DNA from: Desertivirga xinjiangensis
GTDB lineage: Bacteria > Bacteroidota > Bacteroidia > Sphingobacteriales > Sphingobacteriaceae
Reading direction: 5' to 3'
Assembly: GCF_024436435.1 (NCBI RefSeq)
Contig: NZ_JAFMZP010000002.1
Location: forward strand, 744,001 to 808,000
DNA: 64,000 bases
The position numbers were made by a program, and so were the translations under genes. The notes beneath the pieces are model-generated. The model did not search any database, had not been told where the DNA came from, and saw only the letters and a list, made by a program, of their open reading frames with translations. Of the stretch, positions 25,924 through 35,599 are shown in pieces (within the stretch, counting starts at the first letter, position 1; each line of letters begins with the position of its first letter).

Positions 25924-27480
25924 CTATTTAACATCATTCATTAGTTTTCTGACAAGACCCGACGCAATGATCAGTACAATACCCGCGATCAGGGCATATA
26001 TCGCAAGCTGATAATACCCATCAGTAAAAGTGATCAACTTTTGATATAAAGTATCGTTCTCATTACCTTTAGCCATGTCAGCACCTAACAAGCCTGCAAC
26101 ATACTGACCATAGGCACTGGCAAGGAACCACATCCCCATCATTACTCCCTGTAAGCGTGGAGGTGAAAGCTTGGTCATGATTGACAGGCCGATAGGAGAG
26201 AGGCAAAGTTCTCCAAGAGTAATGATCAGGTAAGCCAGCGTGAAGATATCCAGCGAAGTTATTCCCTGTTCATTTGCAAAAAATCTGGTTGCGTAGAACG
26301 TAAAGAAAGCACCGGCCAAAAACAGAAAACCTAGCCCGAATTTGACAACCGTATTAGGCTCTATTCTCCTTTTTGCCATGGCAATCCATAATAAGCCGAG
26401 TAATGGGGCAAAAATAATCACGAACAATGAGTTGGCAGCGTTATTTACACCGTTCGGGTCCAGGGGAATGCCGAGTACTGTCTTCTCAAGATTATTGGCT
26501 GCAAACAAACTCAGGGATCCGCCGCTTTGCTCGAAAAAGGCAAAAAACAATATTGAAAAGAGGATAAATATCAAAGCAGCAAATAGTTTTTTGCGCTCGA
26601 TTACGTTGTATTTAGTCATCTCATAAAAGAGATAGATCAGTGCTGCAGGCCCGATAGTATACATAAACCAGTCGGTATACTGAGTTTTAGAAACCATGAT
26701 CATGATCAGCGGTATCACCGCTATAGAACCCGCATAAACAGCATAACTATACCAGCTGGTGTTTTTTGCTTTTTGTCGAATTGTTGCAGGCTCATTAGCG
26801 ACGTTATGGCCTACGCTCTGTACGATCACAGGCTCAACTGTTGAATTGAAAGCAGGCGGCAGACCGATGGGCCCGAGACTATGTTGCGTAAATAAGAAGG
26901 TGAGAAGGCTGATCGTCATCACAATACCCGCCAGACCAAAAGCCAGGTGCCAGGAATATTCTTTGCCTATAGCGATACAGGCATATCCCCCTATCAGTGC
27001 CCCAATATTAATACCGGAGTAGAATAATGAAAATCCTGCATCGCGACGAGGGTCGTTGTTCTTATACAGCTGCCCAACCATAGTAGATATGTTTGGTTTG
27101 AAAAAGCCGGTACCGACTACAGTAAAGCTGATGCCGAGGAAGAAGAACTCGTGGGGATCATAAGCAAGGATGGCACTGCCAACAATCATAAGCAAGCCTC
27201 CCCAGAACAATGACTTTCTGAATCCCAATATCTTGTCAGCAAACAATCCCCCGATAAATGTAAATGCATATACAAATGCTTGTGTGGCCCCATATTGCAG
27301 GTTGGCCATCTCATCATTCATCAGCAGTTCTGTTACCATGAAATAGGCGAGCATACCACGCATCCCGTAAAAGCAGAAGCGCTCCCACATTTCAGAGAAA
27401 AACAAATACCAAAGCTGCCGGGGGTATTTTCCCTTGAAATCCTGGATCTGTTCTAAGGAAGGGCTGTTGGATTGTTCCAT
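25924..27480 (-). CDS. POT-family peptide transporter (first in operon)
   Basis: This is a second proton-coupled oligopeptide transporter, 518 residues. It has EMWERFCFYGMRGML near the N-terminus (the second Tyr of ExxERFxYY is Phe-Tyr here), TGFFKPNIST and GELCLSPIGLSIM. The ATG overlaps the stop of the dipeptidyl peptidase gene by one base at 27480, so expression is coupled. Two POT carriers in one operon probably cover different di- and tripeptide ranges; this is inference. Confidence 0.93.
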   Translation of the reverse strand: MEQSNSPSLEQIQDFKGKYPRQLWYLFFSEMWERFCFYGMRGMLAYFMVTELLMNDEMANLQYGATQAFVYAFTFIGGLFADKILGFRKSLFWGGLLMIVGSAILAYDPHEFFFLGISFTVVGTGFFKPNISTMVGQLYKNNDPRRDAGFSLFYSGINIGALIGGYACIAIGKEYSWHLAFGLAGIVMTISLLTFLFTQHSLGPIGLPPAFNSTVEPVIVQSVGHNVANEPATIRQKAKNTSWYSYAVYAGSIAVIPLIMIMVSKTQYTDWFMYTIGPAALIYLFYEMTKYNVIERKKLFAALIFILFSILFFAFFEQSGGSLSLFAANNLEKTVLGIPLDPNGVNNAANSLFVIIFAPLLGLLWIAMAKRRIEPNTVVKFGLGFLFLAGAFFTFYATRFFANEQGITSLDIFTLAYLIITLGELCLSPIGLSIMTKLSPPRLQGVMMGMWFLASAYGQYVAGLLGADMAKGNENDTLYQKLITFTDGYYQLAIYALIAGIVLIIASGLVRKLMNDVK

Positions 27481-29654
27481 TATAAGTTATTATATATAAA
27501 AGAAGTTAATTTTGAATACAAGTGAATAGAAGTATTACCACCCCTGATACTATGGTTTTTGTTGGGATAATAGGCTTGCTCGAACGGTATGTTTGCGTTG
27601 ATAAGCGCTTCAGAAAATGCTGCGCTATTTTGAAAGTGTACGTTATCATCGCCGGTACCATGTATCAGTAAAAATTTGCCCTTTAAACGATCTGCAAAGT
27701 TGATAGGAGAGTTGTCATCATAACCCTCTGGATTTTCCTGGGGAGTTTGCAGAAAGCGTTCAGTGTAAATGGTATCGTAAAAGCGCCAGTTAGTTACCGG
27801 GGCCACGGAAATAGCCACTTTAAATATACCATTGCCTTTGGTTGCACAGAGCGCGGACAAATAACCTCCAAAGCTCCATCCCCAGATCCCAATCCGGACC
27901 GGATCAACAAAGCTTTGTTTTCCAAACCATTTGGCTACTTCTATCTGATCGATGGTTTCATATTTACCCAGCGCTTTATACGTCATTTTCTTAAAGGCGG
28001 CTCCTCTGAAGCCGGTTCCTCTGTTATCAACAGAAGCTACTATATAGCCGTTTTGTGCCAGCATCCTCATCCAGGTCATAGATATTCCAGCCCAGGAGTC
28101 TGATACATTCTGGCTGCCGGGACCGCCATAGACAAAAAGTAATACGGGATATTTCTTTGTGGCATCGAAGTCTGAGGGTTTTATCATATACCCGTTCAGA
28201 TCTACACCTTCCGAAGTTTTTAATGTAAAGAAATCGGCCTTTGGTACCTGGTAGCGTTCCAGGTTGTTTTTAAGTGCTGAATTGTCCTCAAGTATCCTCA
28301 GGCGCTCGCCCGCCTGGTTATGAAGACTGATATAGGCAGGCTGATTGATTGTGGAATGTTGTAGTATATAATAGCTGAAATCGCTGCTGAACACCGCACT
28401 GTTTGTTCCGTTTGAAGCACTAAGACGTTTCTTGTCACCACTGCTGAGCTTGATGGAATAAATATCTCTCTGCAAGGGAGATGCCTCCGCCGACTGATAA
28501 TAAACAACCTTGTTCCTCTCATCAATTCCATAAAGCTCCGTTACATCCCATTTACCTGAGGTAAGCTGTTTCAGCACTTTCCCATCCATATTATAAAGAT
28601 AAATGTGATTATAACCGTCGCGCTCACTGGTGTTTATAAACTGGGTTTTATTATCCAGAAAAGTAAGTTGTTCCTGCTCTATGTCGATATAATACTTATC
28701 CTGCTCGGTCAGCATTACCTTCGATCTGCCGCTGAAAGCATCAGCAAGAAGGTAATCGAGCTTGTTCTGGCGCCTGTTTAGACGAAGCACACAGAGCTGC
28801 CCGGGATCAGCCGTCCATTTAATGCGAGGAATATACTGGTCTTTCTCTGAACCCACATCCACATTATGCGTGCTCTTATTTCCCGTATCATAAACATGAA
28901 TGCTCACTATCGAGTTCTTTTCGCCAGCTTTAGGGTATTTGTAAACATATTGAAGAGGATAGAGGGAGTTAAAAACAGTCATCGAGAATTCAGGCACCGC
29001 CCGTTCATCAAACTTATAATAAGCGATCTTTTTACTGTCGGGGCTCCAGAAAAACGCGCGGGCAAAGCTGAACTCTTCTTCATAAACCCAGTCGGAACGG
29101 CCATTAATGATTTCATTCTTCTTACCGTCAGCGGTGACCTGCAGCTCGTTAAGCGAGGCAAGATCTTTAATGAAAATATTGTTGTTTCTCACGAATGCCA
29201 CTTTCATGCCATCAGGAGAGAATGTTGGAAATAGCTGTTTTTCCTTTTCGGACAATGGAATAAGTTTTTTAGTGCTAAGGTCAAGGACGTAGTAGTAAGC
29301 GAGTGTAGAACGTCTGTAAACCGCTTCTTCATCTTTAGATAAAAGCACCTTGCTTTCGTCTTCGTTGAACTCAGTGCTTAGCTCCATGGTGTCTTTACCA
29401 GTAATAACATTTGCTGAAGAATAAATGGTTTCGAGTGTTTTCCCGTCTGCATAACTTTTTCTCAATACCTTCAACAGTCCTGTTTTTCCATCTCTCACAA
29501 TAGAAGCATAACTTTTCCCGTCCTTAAGGGAGTTTAATCCATATATAGTCCGTTGTTGAAAAGTTGTTGCTTTGAAAAGCGAGTCGATTGATATTTTAGA
29601 AGTTTGAGCAAATAGATTTTCACACAGAAACAATAAAAAAAAGAGTTTCTTCAT
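27480..29654 (-). CDS. Dipeptidyl peptidase IV (S9B family)
   Basis: This secreted serine peptidase removes Xaa-Pro or Xaa-Ala dipeptides from peptide N-termini, probably in the periplasm. The 724 residues comprise a signal peptide (MKKLFFLL to LFAQ), an eight-bladed beta-propeller and an alpha/beta-hydrolase domain. The nucleophile is Ser594 in GWSFGG; the Asp is in GTGDDNVH and the His in NKNHSI. The DWVYEEEF motif near residue 190 anchors the substrate N-terminus and separates DPP IV from other S9 enzymes. It is the first gene of the operon with two POT transporters that can import its products. Confidence 0.94.
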   Translation of the reverse strand: MKKLFFLLFLCENLFAQTSKISIDSLFKATTFQQRTIYGLNSLKDGKSYASIVRDGKTGLLKVLRKSYADGKTLETIYSSANVITGKDTMELSTEFNEDESKVLLSKDEEAVYRRSTLAYYYVLDLSTKKLIPLSEKEKQLFPTFSPDGMKVAFVRNNNIFIKDLASLNELQVTADGKKNEIINGRSDWVYEEEFSFARAFFWSPDSKKIAYYKFDERAVPEFSMTVFNSLYPLQYVYKYPKAGEKNSIVSIHVYDTGNKSTHNVDVGSEKDQYIPRIKWTADPGQLCVLRLNRRQNKLDYLLADAFSGRSKVMLTEQDKYYIDIEQEQLTFLDNKTQFINTSERDGYNHIYLYNMDGKVLKQLTSGKWDVTELYGIDERNKVVYYQSAEASPLQRDIYSIKLSSGDKKRLSASNGTNSAVFSSDFSYYILQHSTINQPAYISLHNQAGERLRILEDNSALKNNLERYQVPKADFFTLKTSEGVDLNGYMIKPSDFDATKKYPVLLFVYGGPGSQNVSDSWAGISMTWMRMLAQNGYIVASVDNRGTGFRGAAFKKMTYKALGKYETIDQIEVAKWFGKQSFVDPVRIGIWGWSFGGYLSALCATKGNGIFKVAISVAPVTNWRFYDTIYTERFLQTPQENPEGYDDNSPINFADRLKGKFLLIHGTGDDNVHFQNSAAFSEALINANIPFEQAYYPNKNHSIRGGNTSIHLYSKLTSFIYNNL

Positions 29655-29755
29655 ACAAATTCCGGGGTATAGAAGTAAAAGTAATCATTCTAACGAATTA
29701 GAATGGATGATGTTGGATGTTTAAAGTCTAATTTTTTAAGATTTTACTTAATTCT

Positions 29756-30373
29756 TTACTTTATTAGAGAGTTTTCGTAGGGAATCCTGGTAGCAATAGA
29801 CCTGCCGAGCGTAATTTCATCGACATATTCGATCTCGCCACCAAAAGCAATACCACGGGCAATTGTACTGATCTTTACCGGTAGATCCTTTAATCTTTTA
29901 TACACATAAAAGATGGTTGTATCGCCCTCCATGGTGGCACTTAAAGCGAGTATGATCTCACCAACCCCGCCATTTTTGACACGCCCGATCAAGGATTCTA
30001 TATTCAGTTCGGATGGCCCTACTCCATCCATAGGCGAGATTAGGCCGCCCAGCACATGGTAAACTCCATTGTACTGATTGGTATTTTCGATAGCCATTAC
30101 ATCACGGGTATCCTCAACAACACATATTAAGTCCCGGTCGCGTTTCTTATTTGTACATATTTCGCAAACAGGGCTATCTGATATATTTTGACAAACATCG
30201 CAAAACCTGATGTCATTTTTTAAACGGGTTAAAGCCTCACTAAATCGCTGAACATCCTGCACTGGCTGATTTAACAGATGCAATACTAATCGCAATGCCG
30301 TTTTTTGACCAACACCCGGAAGCCTGGAGAATTCGTTTACAGCATTTTCCAATAATCGGGATGAAAAATTCAT
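29756..30373 (-). CDS. recR: Recombination protein RecR
   Basis: RecR acts with RecO (and RecF) to load RecA on gapped DNA. The 205-residue protein has the N-terminal helix-hairpin-helix ([13 protein letters not shown]), a four-Cys zinc finger ([16 protein letters not shown]) and a Toprim domain that starts [11 protein letters not shown]. The C-terminal end [14 protein letters not shown] is typical. Length is normal. A -7-type TACCTTTG lies only 4 nt before the ATG on this strand, which suggests a leaderless message. Confidence 0.95.
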   Translation of the reverse strand: MNFSSRLLENAVNEFSRLPGVGQKTALRLVLHLLNQPVQDVQRFSEALTRLKNDIRFCDVCQNISDSPVCEICTNKKRDRDLICVVEDTRDVMAIENTNQYNGVYHVLGGLISPMDGVGPSELNIESLIGRVKNGGVGEIILALSATMEGDTTIFYVYKRLKDLPVKISTIARGIAFGGEIEYVDEITLGRSIATRIPYENSLIK

Positions 30374-30377
30374 TTTG

Positions 30378-30385
30378 CAAAGGTA
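30378..30385 (-). promoter_or_regulatory. -7 element TACCTTTG next to the recR start
   Basis: On the minus strand TACCTTTG ends 4 nt before the recR ATG. A good -33 TTTG was not found at the usual distance; TTTAATC is the nearest candidate. If used, transcription would begin at or inside the start codon. Confidence 0.4.
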
Positions 30386-30508
30386 TTAATAGGATTACAC
30401 AGATTAAAGCCGCTGGAGGATATTTCCGGTTTCCCGGCGTAATATTTAAAGGATTAACATTTAGTACTTATATTGCGCCGAACCAAATTTGCCCTTAACT
30501 GATAAAGT

Positions 30509-31984
30509 ATGTCGCCTATAGTTTTATTATCGTTTATAATTGGATATTTTGTGATACTTATTACCGTTGCGCATTTCACTTCAAGGAAGTCTTCAGATAA
30601 TTCCACTTTTTTCATCGCTAATCGTAACTCAAAGTGGTATTTGGTGGCATTCGGTATGATTGGTACGGCACTGTCGGGGGTGACATTTATTTCTGTACCC
30701 GGCGCAGTTGGGAACAGCAGTTTCGGGTATTTTCAGTTTGTTTTAGGCAACGCTGTAGGCTTTGTGCTCATCGCAACAGTTCTGCTGCCTTTGTATTATC
30801 GCATGCACCTGATTTCCATCTATACTTATCTGGAGCAGCGGTTAGGATTCTGGAGTTATAAATCAGGGTCCATGATCTTCCTGATCTCGCGTACGATCGG
30901 CTCGGCGTTCCGGTTGTATCTGGTAGCTATCGTTTTGCAGAAGTTTATTTTTGATGCCTGGAACGTTCCTTTTGCCATTACGATACTAATCTGCCTTGTG
31001 TTAATCTGGCTATACACTTACAGGGGAGGACTAAAAACCATTATCATCACCGATACTCTACAAACGGTATTTCTGCTTTTGTCGGTAGTTTTATCTATTT
31101 ATTTTATCTCGAAAAGTCTAAACTTTAGTCTTACAAACGCGTTTGAAGCAGTTAAAAGCAGTTCTTACTCTAAGATCTTCTTTTGGGAGGATTTTGCGGG
31201 AAGTAAGGCGCACTTTCTGAAACAGTTTTTTGGGGGAATATTCGTCACGATAGCCATGACAGGCTTAGACCAGGATTTAATGCAAAAAAATTTAAGCTGT
31301 AAAAATATCGGTGAAGCTCAGAAAAACATGCTCACTTTTACAAGCATATTTGTGGTGATCAACCTGTTTTTCCTTAGCGTTGGCGCCTTGTTGTACATGT
31401 TTGCCGCAAAGAATAACATTGATCTTGCCTCTTTTAAGACTCCTGATCACCTGTTCCCTGAAATAGCACTCAACCATCTTAATATCGTACCAGCGATTAT
31501 CTTTATGTTAGGCTTAACTGCGGCGACCTTTGCTACCACAGATTCGGCGCTTACCGCCTTGACGACATCTTTTTGTGTTGACTTTCTTAATTTTAATAAA
31601 GAAAAGGACCATAATTCGCCTCGTCTGGTCCGTACCAGGCACCTGGTGCATATTTCCTTTTCCTTTTTAATGCTCCTGGTAATACTTGGTTTTAGGGTGA
31701 TCAATAACGACTCGGTTGTAAATGCTATTTTTAAGGCTGCAGGATATACTTACGGCCCCTTACTCGGACTTTTTGTTTTTGGTATGCTCACTAAAAGCAA
31801 TGTAAGAGATCGCCTGGTTCCATATATCTGCATTTTATCTCCGGCAATCTGCTTTTTACTGGATTCTTATTCGGTCCAATGGATAGGGTATGCCATAGGA
31901 TTTGAACTGATAATTTATAACGGATTAATAACCTTCCTGCTTTTGCTAATTACCAGTAAAGGGGAAAATAAAAACAAATACTAA
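30509..31984 (+). CDS. Sodium:solute symporter (SSS family)
   Basis: This is an inner-membrane sodium-coupled symporter of 491 residues with about 13 hydrophobic helices and an N-terminus outside the cytoplasm. Conserved SSS segments are GMIGTALSGVTFISVPG, the helix with LYTYRGGLKTIIITD, TGLDQDLMQK and ATFATTDSALTAL. The substrate (sugar, amino acid or similar) cannot be told. It is followed 20 bp later by a LOG-family gene that may share the transcript. Confidence 0.9.
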   Translation: MSPIVLLSFIIGYFVILITVAHFTSRKSSDNSTFFIANRNSKWYLVAFGMIGTALSGVTFISVPGAVGNSSFGYFQFVLGNAVGFVLIATVLLPLYYRMHLISIYTYLEQRLGFWSYKSGSMIFLISRTIGSAFRLYLVAIVLQKFIFDAWNVPFAITILICLVLIWLYTYRGGLKTIIITDTLQTVFLLLSVVLSIYFISKSLNFSLTNAFEAVKSSSYSKIFFWEDFAGSKAHFLKQFFGGIFVTIAMTGLDQDLMQKNLSCKNIGEAQKNMLTFTSIFVVINLFFLSVGALLYMFAAKNNIDLASFKTPDHLFPEIALNHLNIVPAIIFMLGLTAATFATTDSALTALTTSFCVDFLNFNKEKDHNSPRLVRTRHLVHISFSFLMLLVILGFRVINNDSVVNAIFKAAGYTYGPLLGLFVFGMLTKSNVRDRLVPYICILSPAICFLLDSYSVQWIGYAIGFELIIYNGLITFLLLLITSKGENKNKY

Positions 31985-32004
31985 ATACAATACTTATTGG
32001 GAAT

Positions 32005-32709
32005 ATGACAAGTGACGATAAAATAAGAAGTGCATTCGAGAACCAGAACTGGCATGAAATTAAGGTAACAGACTCGTGGCAGATATTCAAGATAATGGCC
32101 GAATTTGTGGATGGCTTTGAAAAGCTGGCTAAAATTGGCCCCTGTGTGTCGATCTTTGGATCTGCACGAACGCCCAATGACAATAAATACTATAAAATTG
32201 CCGAAGATACTGCGAGGTTGCTTACAGAGCGCGGTTATGGTGTGATATCGGGCGGTGGACCGGGGATTATGGAAGCGGCCAATAAAGGCGCTTATGAGGC
32301 AGGAGGGAAGTCAGTAGGGTTAAATATTGAGTTGCCTTTTGAGCAGTTTCATAACAAATACATTGACAGGGATAAGATCCTGGAGTTCGATTATTTCTTT
32401 GTCCGGAAGGTAATGTTCATGAAATACTCTCAGGGATTTATTGTCCTGCCAGGTGGTTTCGGCACCATGGATGAGATGTTTGAAGCTATTACACTTATCC
32501 AGACAGGTAAAATTGCAAGGTTCCCAATTGTTTTGGTAGGTACCGAATATTGGAAAGGCTTATTAGACTGGGTAGAGAATAATATGCTTGACGCAAAGAA
32601 TATAAGTCCAGATGATCTTGGTCTCTATCGACTGGTAGATACCGCAGAAGATGCTACAGAACACATTTTTAGGTTTTATAATAAGTACGTTCTCAAACCG
32701 AACTTTTAA
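32005..32709 (+). CDS. LOG-family protein (TIGR00730-type Rossmann fold)
   Basis: This 234-residue protein has the lysine-decarboxylase-like fold of the LOG family. The defining motif PGGFGTMDE (PGGxGTxxE) is intact, with the preceding SIFGSARTP and SGGGPGIMEAANKGA segments for nucleotide binding. Many LOG proteins are phosphoribohydrolases that cleave nucleoside 5'-monophosphates, first described for cytokinin activation; bacterial relatives are often called lysine decarboxylases in error. Here a role in nucleotide turnover is likely. The N-terminal extension of about 45 residues is usual for the longer subfamily. Confidence 0.9.
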   Translation: MTSDDKIRSAFENQNWHEIKVTDSWQIFKIMAEFVDGFEKLAKIGPCVSIFGSARTPNDNKYYKIAEDTARLLTERGYGVISGGGPGIMEAANKGAYEAGGKSVGLNIELPFEQFHNKYIDRDKILEFDYFFVRKVMFMKYSQGFIVLPGGFGTMDEMFEAITLIQTGKIARFPIVLVGTEYWKGLLDWVENNMLDAKNISPDDLGLYRLVDTAEDATEHIFRFYNKYVLKPNF

Positions 32710-32730
32710 CGTAGGAAATTTAGTTTCTCA

Positions 32731-32807
32731 GCACACGCGGCACGCGTGCGCTAGCATAGCCGGCATATACCCTAATACGCTTGCTAGTGCACGGGTGCCG
32801 TGTGTGC
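32731..32807. repeat. 26-bp imperfect inverted repeat
   Basis: The arms 32731-32756 and 32782-32807 are complementary at 23 of 26 positions and are separated by 25 bp. The arms themselves are built from CACGCG/CGCGTG palindromes. It sits between the convergent LOG and GT2 genes and can form a long hairpin or cruciform. Confidence 0.7.
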
Positions 32808-32860
32808 TTTACGAGCGGGGATATAAATGCTGGTCGTTAAATTTTTTAGATATCGTTATT

Positions 32861-34033
32861 TTATTTCCTTTTCGATTTTTCCCAGACGGAACTCTGCTGT
32901 TTCTTTATATAGCGTCGAATGCCCGCTAGTACCGCATAGTTCATGATGCAAAAATAATACGGGATAAATAACACCTTAATCCGGAGCTGTTTTTTCTCCA
33001 GCACAAGACCTATAAATGCGAATAAATAAAACAGGATCTGCCCGGCCAGTAAGATCTGGTAAAGCTGCTCTTCTGGCTGCAAGGCAATGATCAGGTTTAG
33101 CAAAAAAGCCAGTATCAGCAAGAACGGAGTGATGGTCCAGCGAAGCACACGATGGCTAATATACTGGAAACTTAAAGTGCCATATTTAAAAATGTTCAGC
33201 AAACTCTTTAGCCATATAATAGATTGTATGCCTCCGGCTGCTATCCTTACTTTACGCTTTAGTTCTTCGGATACGTCGGCTGACGCAGTTTCCGAAGCAT
33301 ATGCTTCAGGTTCATAAATGATCCGGTATCCCTTTTTGGCAATCAGCATGGAGATCATAAAGTCATCAAGTATAGCATTTTTATCCACCGGTTCGTAGAG
33401 CTCTCTGCGTACGCTGAAAAGTTCACCTGCGGCACCAACTACCGAATATAACTCGGAATCCCATTTTTTTAATGTAGATTCATACTTCCAATAAAATCCT
33501 TCACCCGCTGCACTTGCATCGGCTTGTTCATCGGCCATCACCCTTTTTTCGCCGGCAACTGCTCCCACCGTTTTATCAGCGTAATGACGGCAGATATTCA
33601 ACAAGGCGCCTTTATTCAAAAAGGTATTTGCGTCTGTAAATACGATGACTTCAGTATCGATCGTTTCAACTGCACGGTGAACCGCTGCAATTTTACCAAG
33701 ACGTTCCGGTCGGTGCATCAGGCGGATCTCAGGATATGTTGAAATTATCTGAGGGGTCCTGTCGTTCGAGCCATCTGTGACAAAAACGAGCTTAAGGCGG
33801 TCGGCCGGATAGTTTAATGCGAGGGTATCTGCAATTTTTTCCTGGATAAAGCTCTCTTCATTATAGGCAGCTACTACCAGGGTGCAGCTCGGCAGCCTGT
33901 CTGCATCAATAAGTGGCAGGATCCTTTTCCCTTTTAAGATCCTCCTCAGCCTTACAAGGAGATATAGGAGAATTCCATAACCAAGAAAAGTATAGAAAAT
34001 TATAAAAATTGCAAGCCAAAGCGTAAATTTCAT
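32861..34033 (-). CDS. Membrane GT2 glycosyltransferase
   Basis: This is a processive-type family 2 glycosyltransferase of 390 residues. One N-terminal helix precedes the catalytic domain with VVAAYNEESFIQEKI, VFVTDGSNDRTPQ and the metal-binding VFTDANTFLN. Three or four C-terminal helices follow (about 280-370). The catalytic acidic DDFM and a basic segment replace the strict QxxRW motif, so the product is probably not cellulose or hyaluronan. It lies 32 bp after another GT2 gene on the same strand. Together they suggest surface glycan assembly; acceptor and donor are unknown. Confidence 0.88.
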   Translation of the reverse strand: MKFTLWLAIFIIFYTFLGYGILLYLLVRLRRILKGKRILPLIDADRLPSCTLVVAAYNEESFIQEKIADTLALNYPADRLKLVFVTDGSNDRTPQIISTYPEIRLMHRPERLGKIAAVHRAVETIDTEVIVFTDANTFLNKGALLNICRHYADKTVGAVAGEKRVMADEQADASAAGEGFYWKYESTLKKWDSELYSVVGAAGELFSVRRELYEPVDKNAILDDFMISMLIAKKGYRIIYEPEAYASETASADVSEELKRKVRIAAGGIQSIIWLKSLLNIFKYGTLSFQYISHRVLRWTITPFLLILAFLLNLIIALQPEEQLYQILLAGQILFYLFAFIGLVLEKKQLRIKVLFIPYYFCIMNYAVLAGIRRYIKKQQSSVWEKSKRK

Positions 34034-34065
34034 TTTATCTGATTTTATTCTGTAATATCCTGTAG

Positions 34066-34986
34066 CTAAATTTTTTGAATGGAGTAGCCCAGATCTTTAC
34101 TGTCTTTTTTGTGAGTAATATTCCACCAAATTGCTTTGATGAAATTCTGCGCAAGGTCCGGTCGTTTATCACGGAGATAAGTAAACAGATTTCTGGGGGC
34201 TACCAGGCAGCAGAAGTGGAAGTAGAAGAGAAATCTGGCGATCAGCGGGGCATTTCTTCTAATGAACAGAATCCTGTTCCTGTTCATAAAGTATTCTTTC
34301 AGAGAGCTTCTTTTGCCAACGGAAACAGACTCTTTATGATAAATAAGAGCCCCGGGCTCCACCCATATTACATATCCAGACCTCTTTATCCTCTCGCACC
34401 AATCCATTTCCTCATAATAAAGAAAAAAGTGTTCGGCCATTAAGCCTGCTTTTTCAACAGTTTCCTTCCTAACCATCATAGCTGCACCGTCGGCAAAGCC
34501 AGTGGGTTTCGCTGGGCCATCGTATTGGCCTTTGTCGGTTTCATACTCGCCAATCCGCTTGTTACGGGCAGTAAAGTAATTCATTGGTGTAAAACCTGCA
34601 TACTGTATAATGTCTGGTTGATGGAAAAACCGGATCTTCGGCGAAACCATACCGGCGGTAGGGTGACTATCGAGCACAGCAGCAAGCGATTCGATCAAAC
34701 CTGAAGTAAATTCTGTATCATTGTTCACCAAAAACAGGTAATCACCCGTAGCTGCTTTAATTCCTAAATTATTGCCGCCGGCAAAACCTAAATTACTCTC
34801 TGAGCGTATAAAATGGATGTCAGGGTATTTGGACTGCCACTGTGGAACAGGATTAATGACACTACCATTATCGATAACGATGATTTCAGTGTCGGGGTAA
34901 CTGTTTAGAGTTGAAATGGAATGAAGAAGTTCTTCTGTTACCAGGGCTTGATTATAATTAACAGTGACTACTGATACTTTATTCAT
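34066..34986 (-). CDS. GT2 glycosyltransferase (rhamnosyltransferase-like)
   Basis: This soluble or peripheral family 2 glycosyltransferase of 306 residues begins VSVVTVNYNQALV. It has IIVIDNGS, the GFAGGNNLGI loop, and the metal-binding LVNNDTEF. Later come the acceptor-site segments YYEEMDWCERIKRSGY and IYHKESVSVGKR, typical of rhamnosyl and related transferases of polysaccharide assembly. It is upstream of a membrane GT2 gene in the same direction. Confidence 0.88.
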   Translation of the reverse strand: MNKVSVVTVNYNQALVTEELLHSISTLNSYPDTEIIVIDNGSVINPVPQWQSKYPDIHFIRSESNLGFAGGNNLGIKAATGDYLFLVNNDTEFTSGLIESLAAVLDSHPTAGMVSPKIRFFHQPDIIQYAGFTPMNYFTARNKRIGEYETDKGQYDGPAKPTGFADGAAMMVRKETVEKAGLMAEHFFLYYEEMDWCERIKRSGYVIWVEPGALIYHKESVSVGKRSSLKEYFMNRNRILFIRRNAPLIARFLFYFHFCCLVAPRNLFTYLRDKRPDLAQNFIKAIWWNITHKKDSKDLGYSIQKI

Positions 34987-35052
34987 TATACGGAAAAAAC
35001 GTTTTTACGCTATAAAAAAGGGGAAGATACAATTTTATTAAATTAAACAGCT

Positions 35053-35595
35053 TTGGAAAACCGAAAGAGCATTGAAGACCAGGTTAAGCAGTTTGAACAA
35101 CTGGAGGATTCGCAGGTATCTGTTGAGAAAAAACTAGATGAACTTATAATGCTACTTGAAAAAAGTAACCTGGATAGTGAGACATTGAGCCGCTTGCAGG
35201 ATAAGTTTGTTACGGCTGCCGAACAAACGAAATCGTCTAATGATAACTTTAAAGCATTTCAAGGCCTTGATAACAATGGCTCAAGCCGGCTTGAACTGGC
35301 GGACAACCTGGAAAGTTTACTGTCATCTTACAACGTAGACAGTAAGGTCTCAAAAAAATATCTCTTTGCCGAAAGGGTTTCCAAACTTGTATTAATGCTT
35401 ATAGCTGTAGTATTAATGGTGTTTGGCTATGCCCTGATCGTTATGCCTGCTACCCCCGAATTTGAAATGTTTACCATTTTTTATTTTACAAGGGATGATG
35501 GATTTACATTAATGGATCTCATAGCGTTGTTAATTGTCTTTGCTGGTGTATATTTGTTTATTCGTGCTGTTATAAAAACTAATAGTCCGGATTGA
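35053..35595 (+). CDS. Coiled-coil membrane protein, first gene of partner-switching operon
   Basis: A 180-residue protein, not recognised. It starts at a TTG (35053); no ATG is in frame before Met48, which would cut the helical domain, so TTG is preferred though unproven. The N-terminal 100 residues are charged, heptad-like helices (VEKKLDELIMLLEKSN). Two membrane helices follow (about 110-133 and 150-175) joined by a short loop with FYFTRDDG. It lies 4 bp before the REC-PP2C gene, so it may anchor or sense for that phosphatase. This is inference from context. Confidence 0.65.
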   Translation: MENRKSIEDQVKQFEQLEDSQVSVEKKLDELIMLLEKSNLDSETLSRLQDKFVTAAEQTKSSNDNFKAFQGLDNNGSSRLELADNLESLLSSYNVDSKVSKKYLFAERVSKLVLMLIAVVLMVFGYALIVMPATPEFEMFTIFYFTRDDGFTLMDLIALLIVFAGVYLFIRAVIKTNSPD

Positions 35596-35599
35596 TTGT

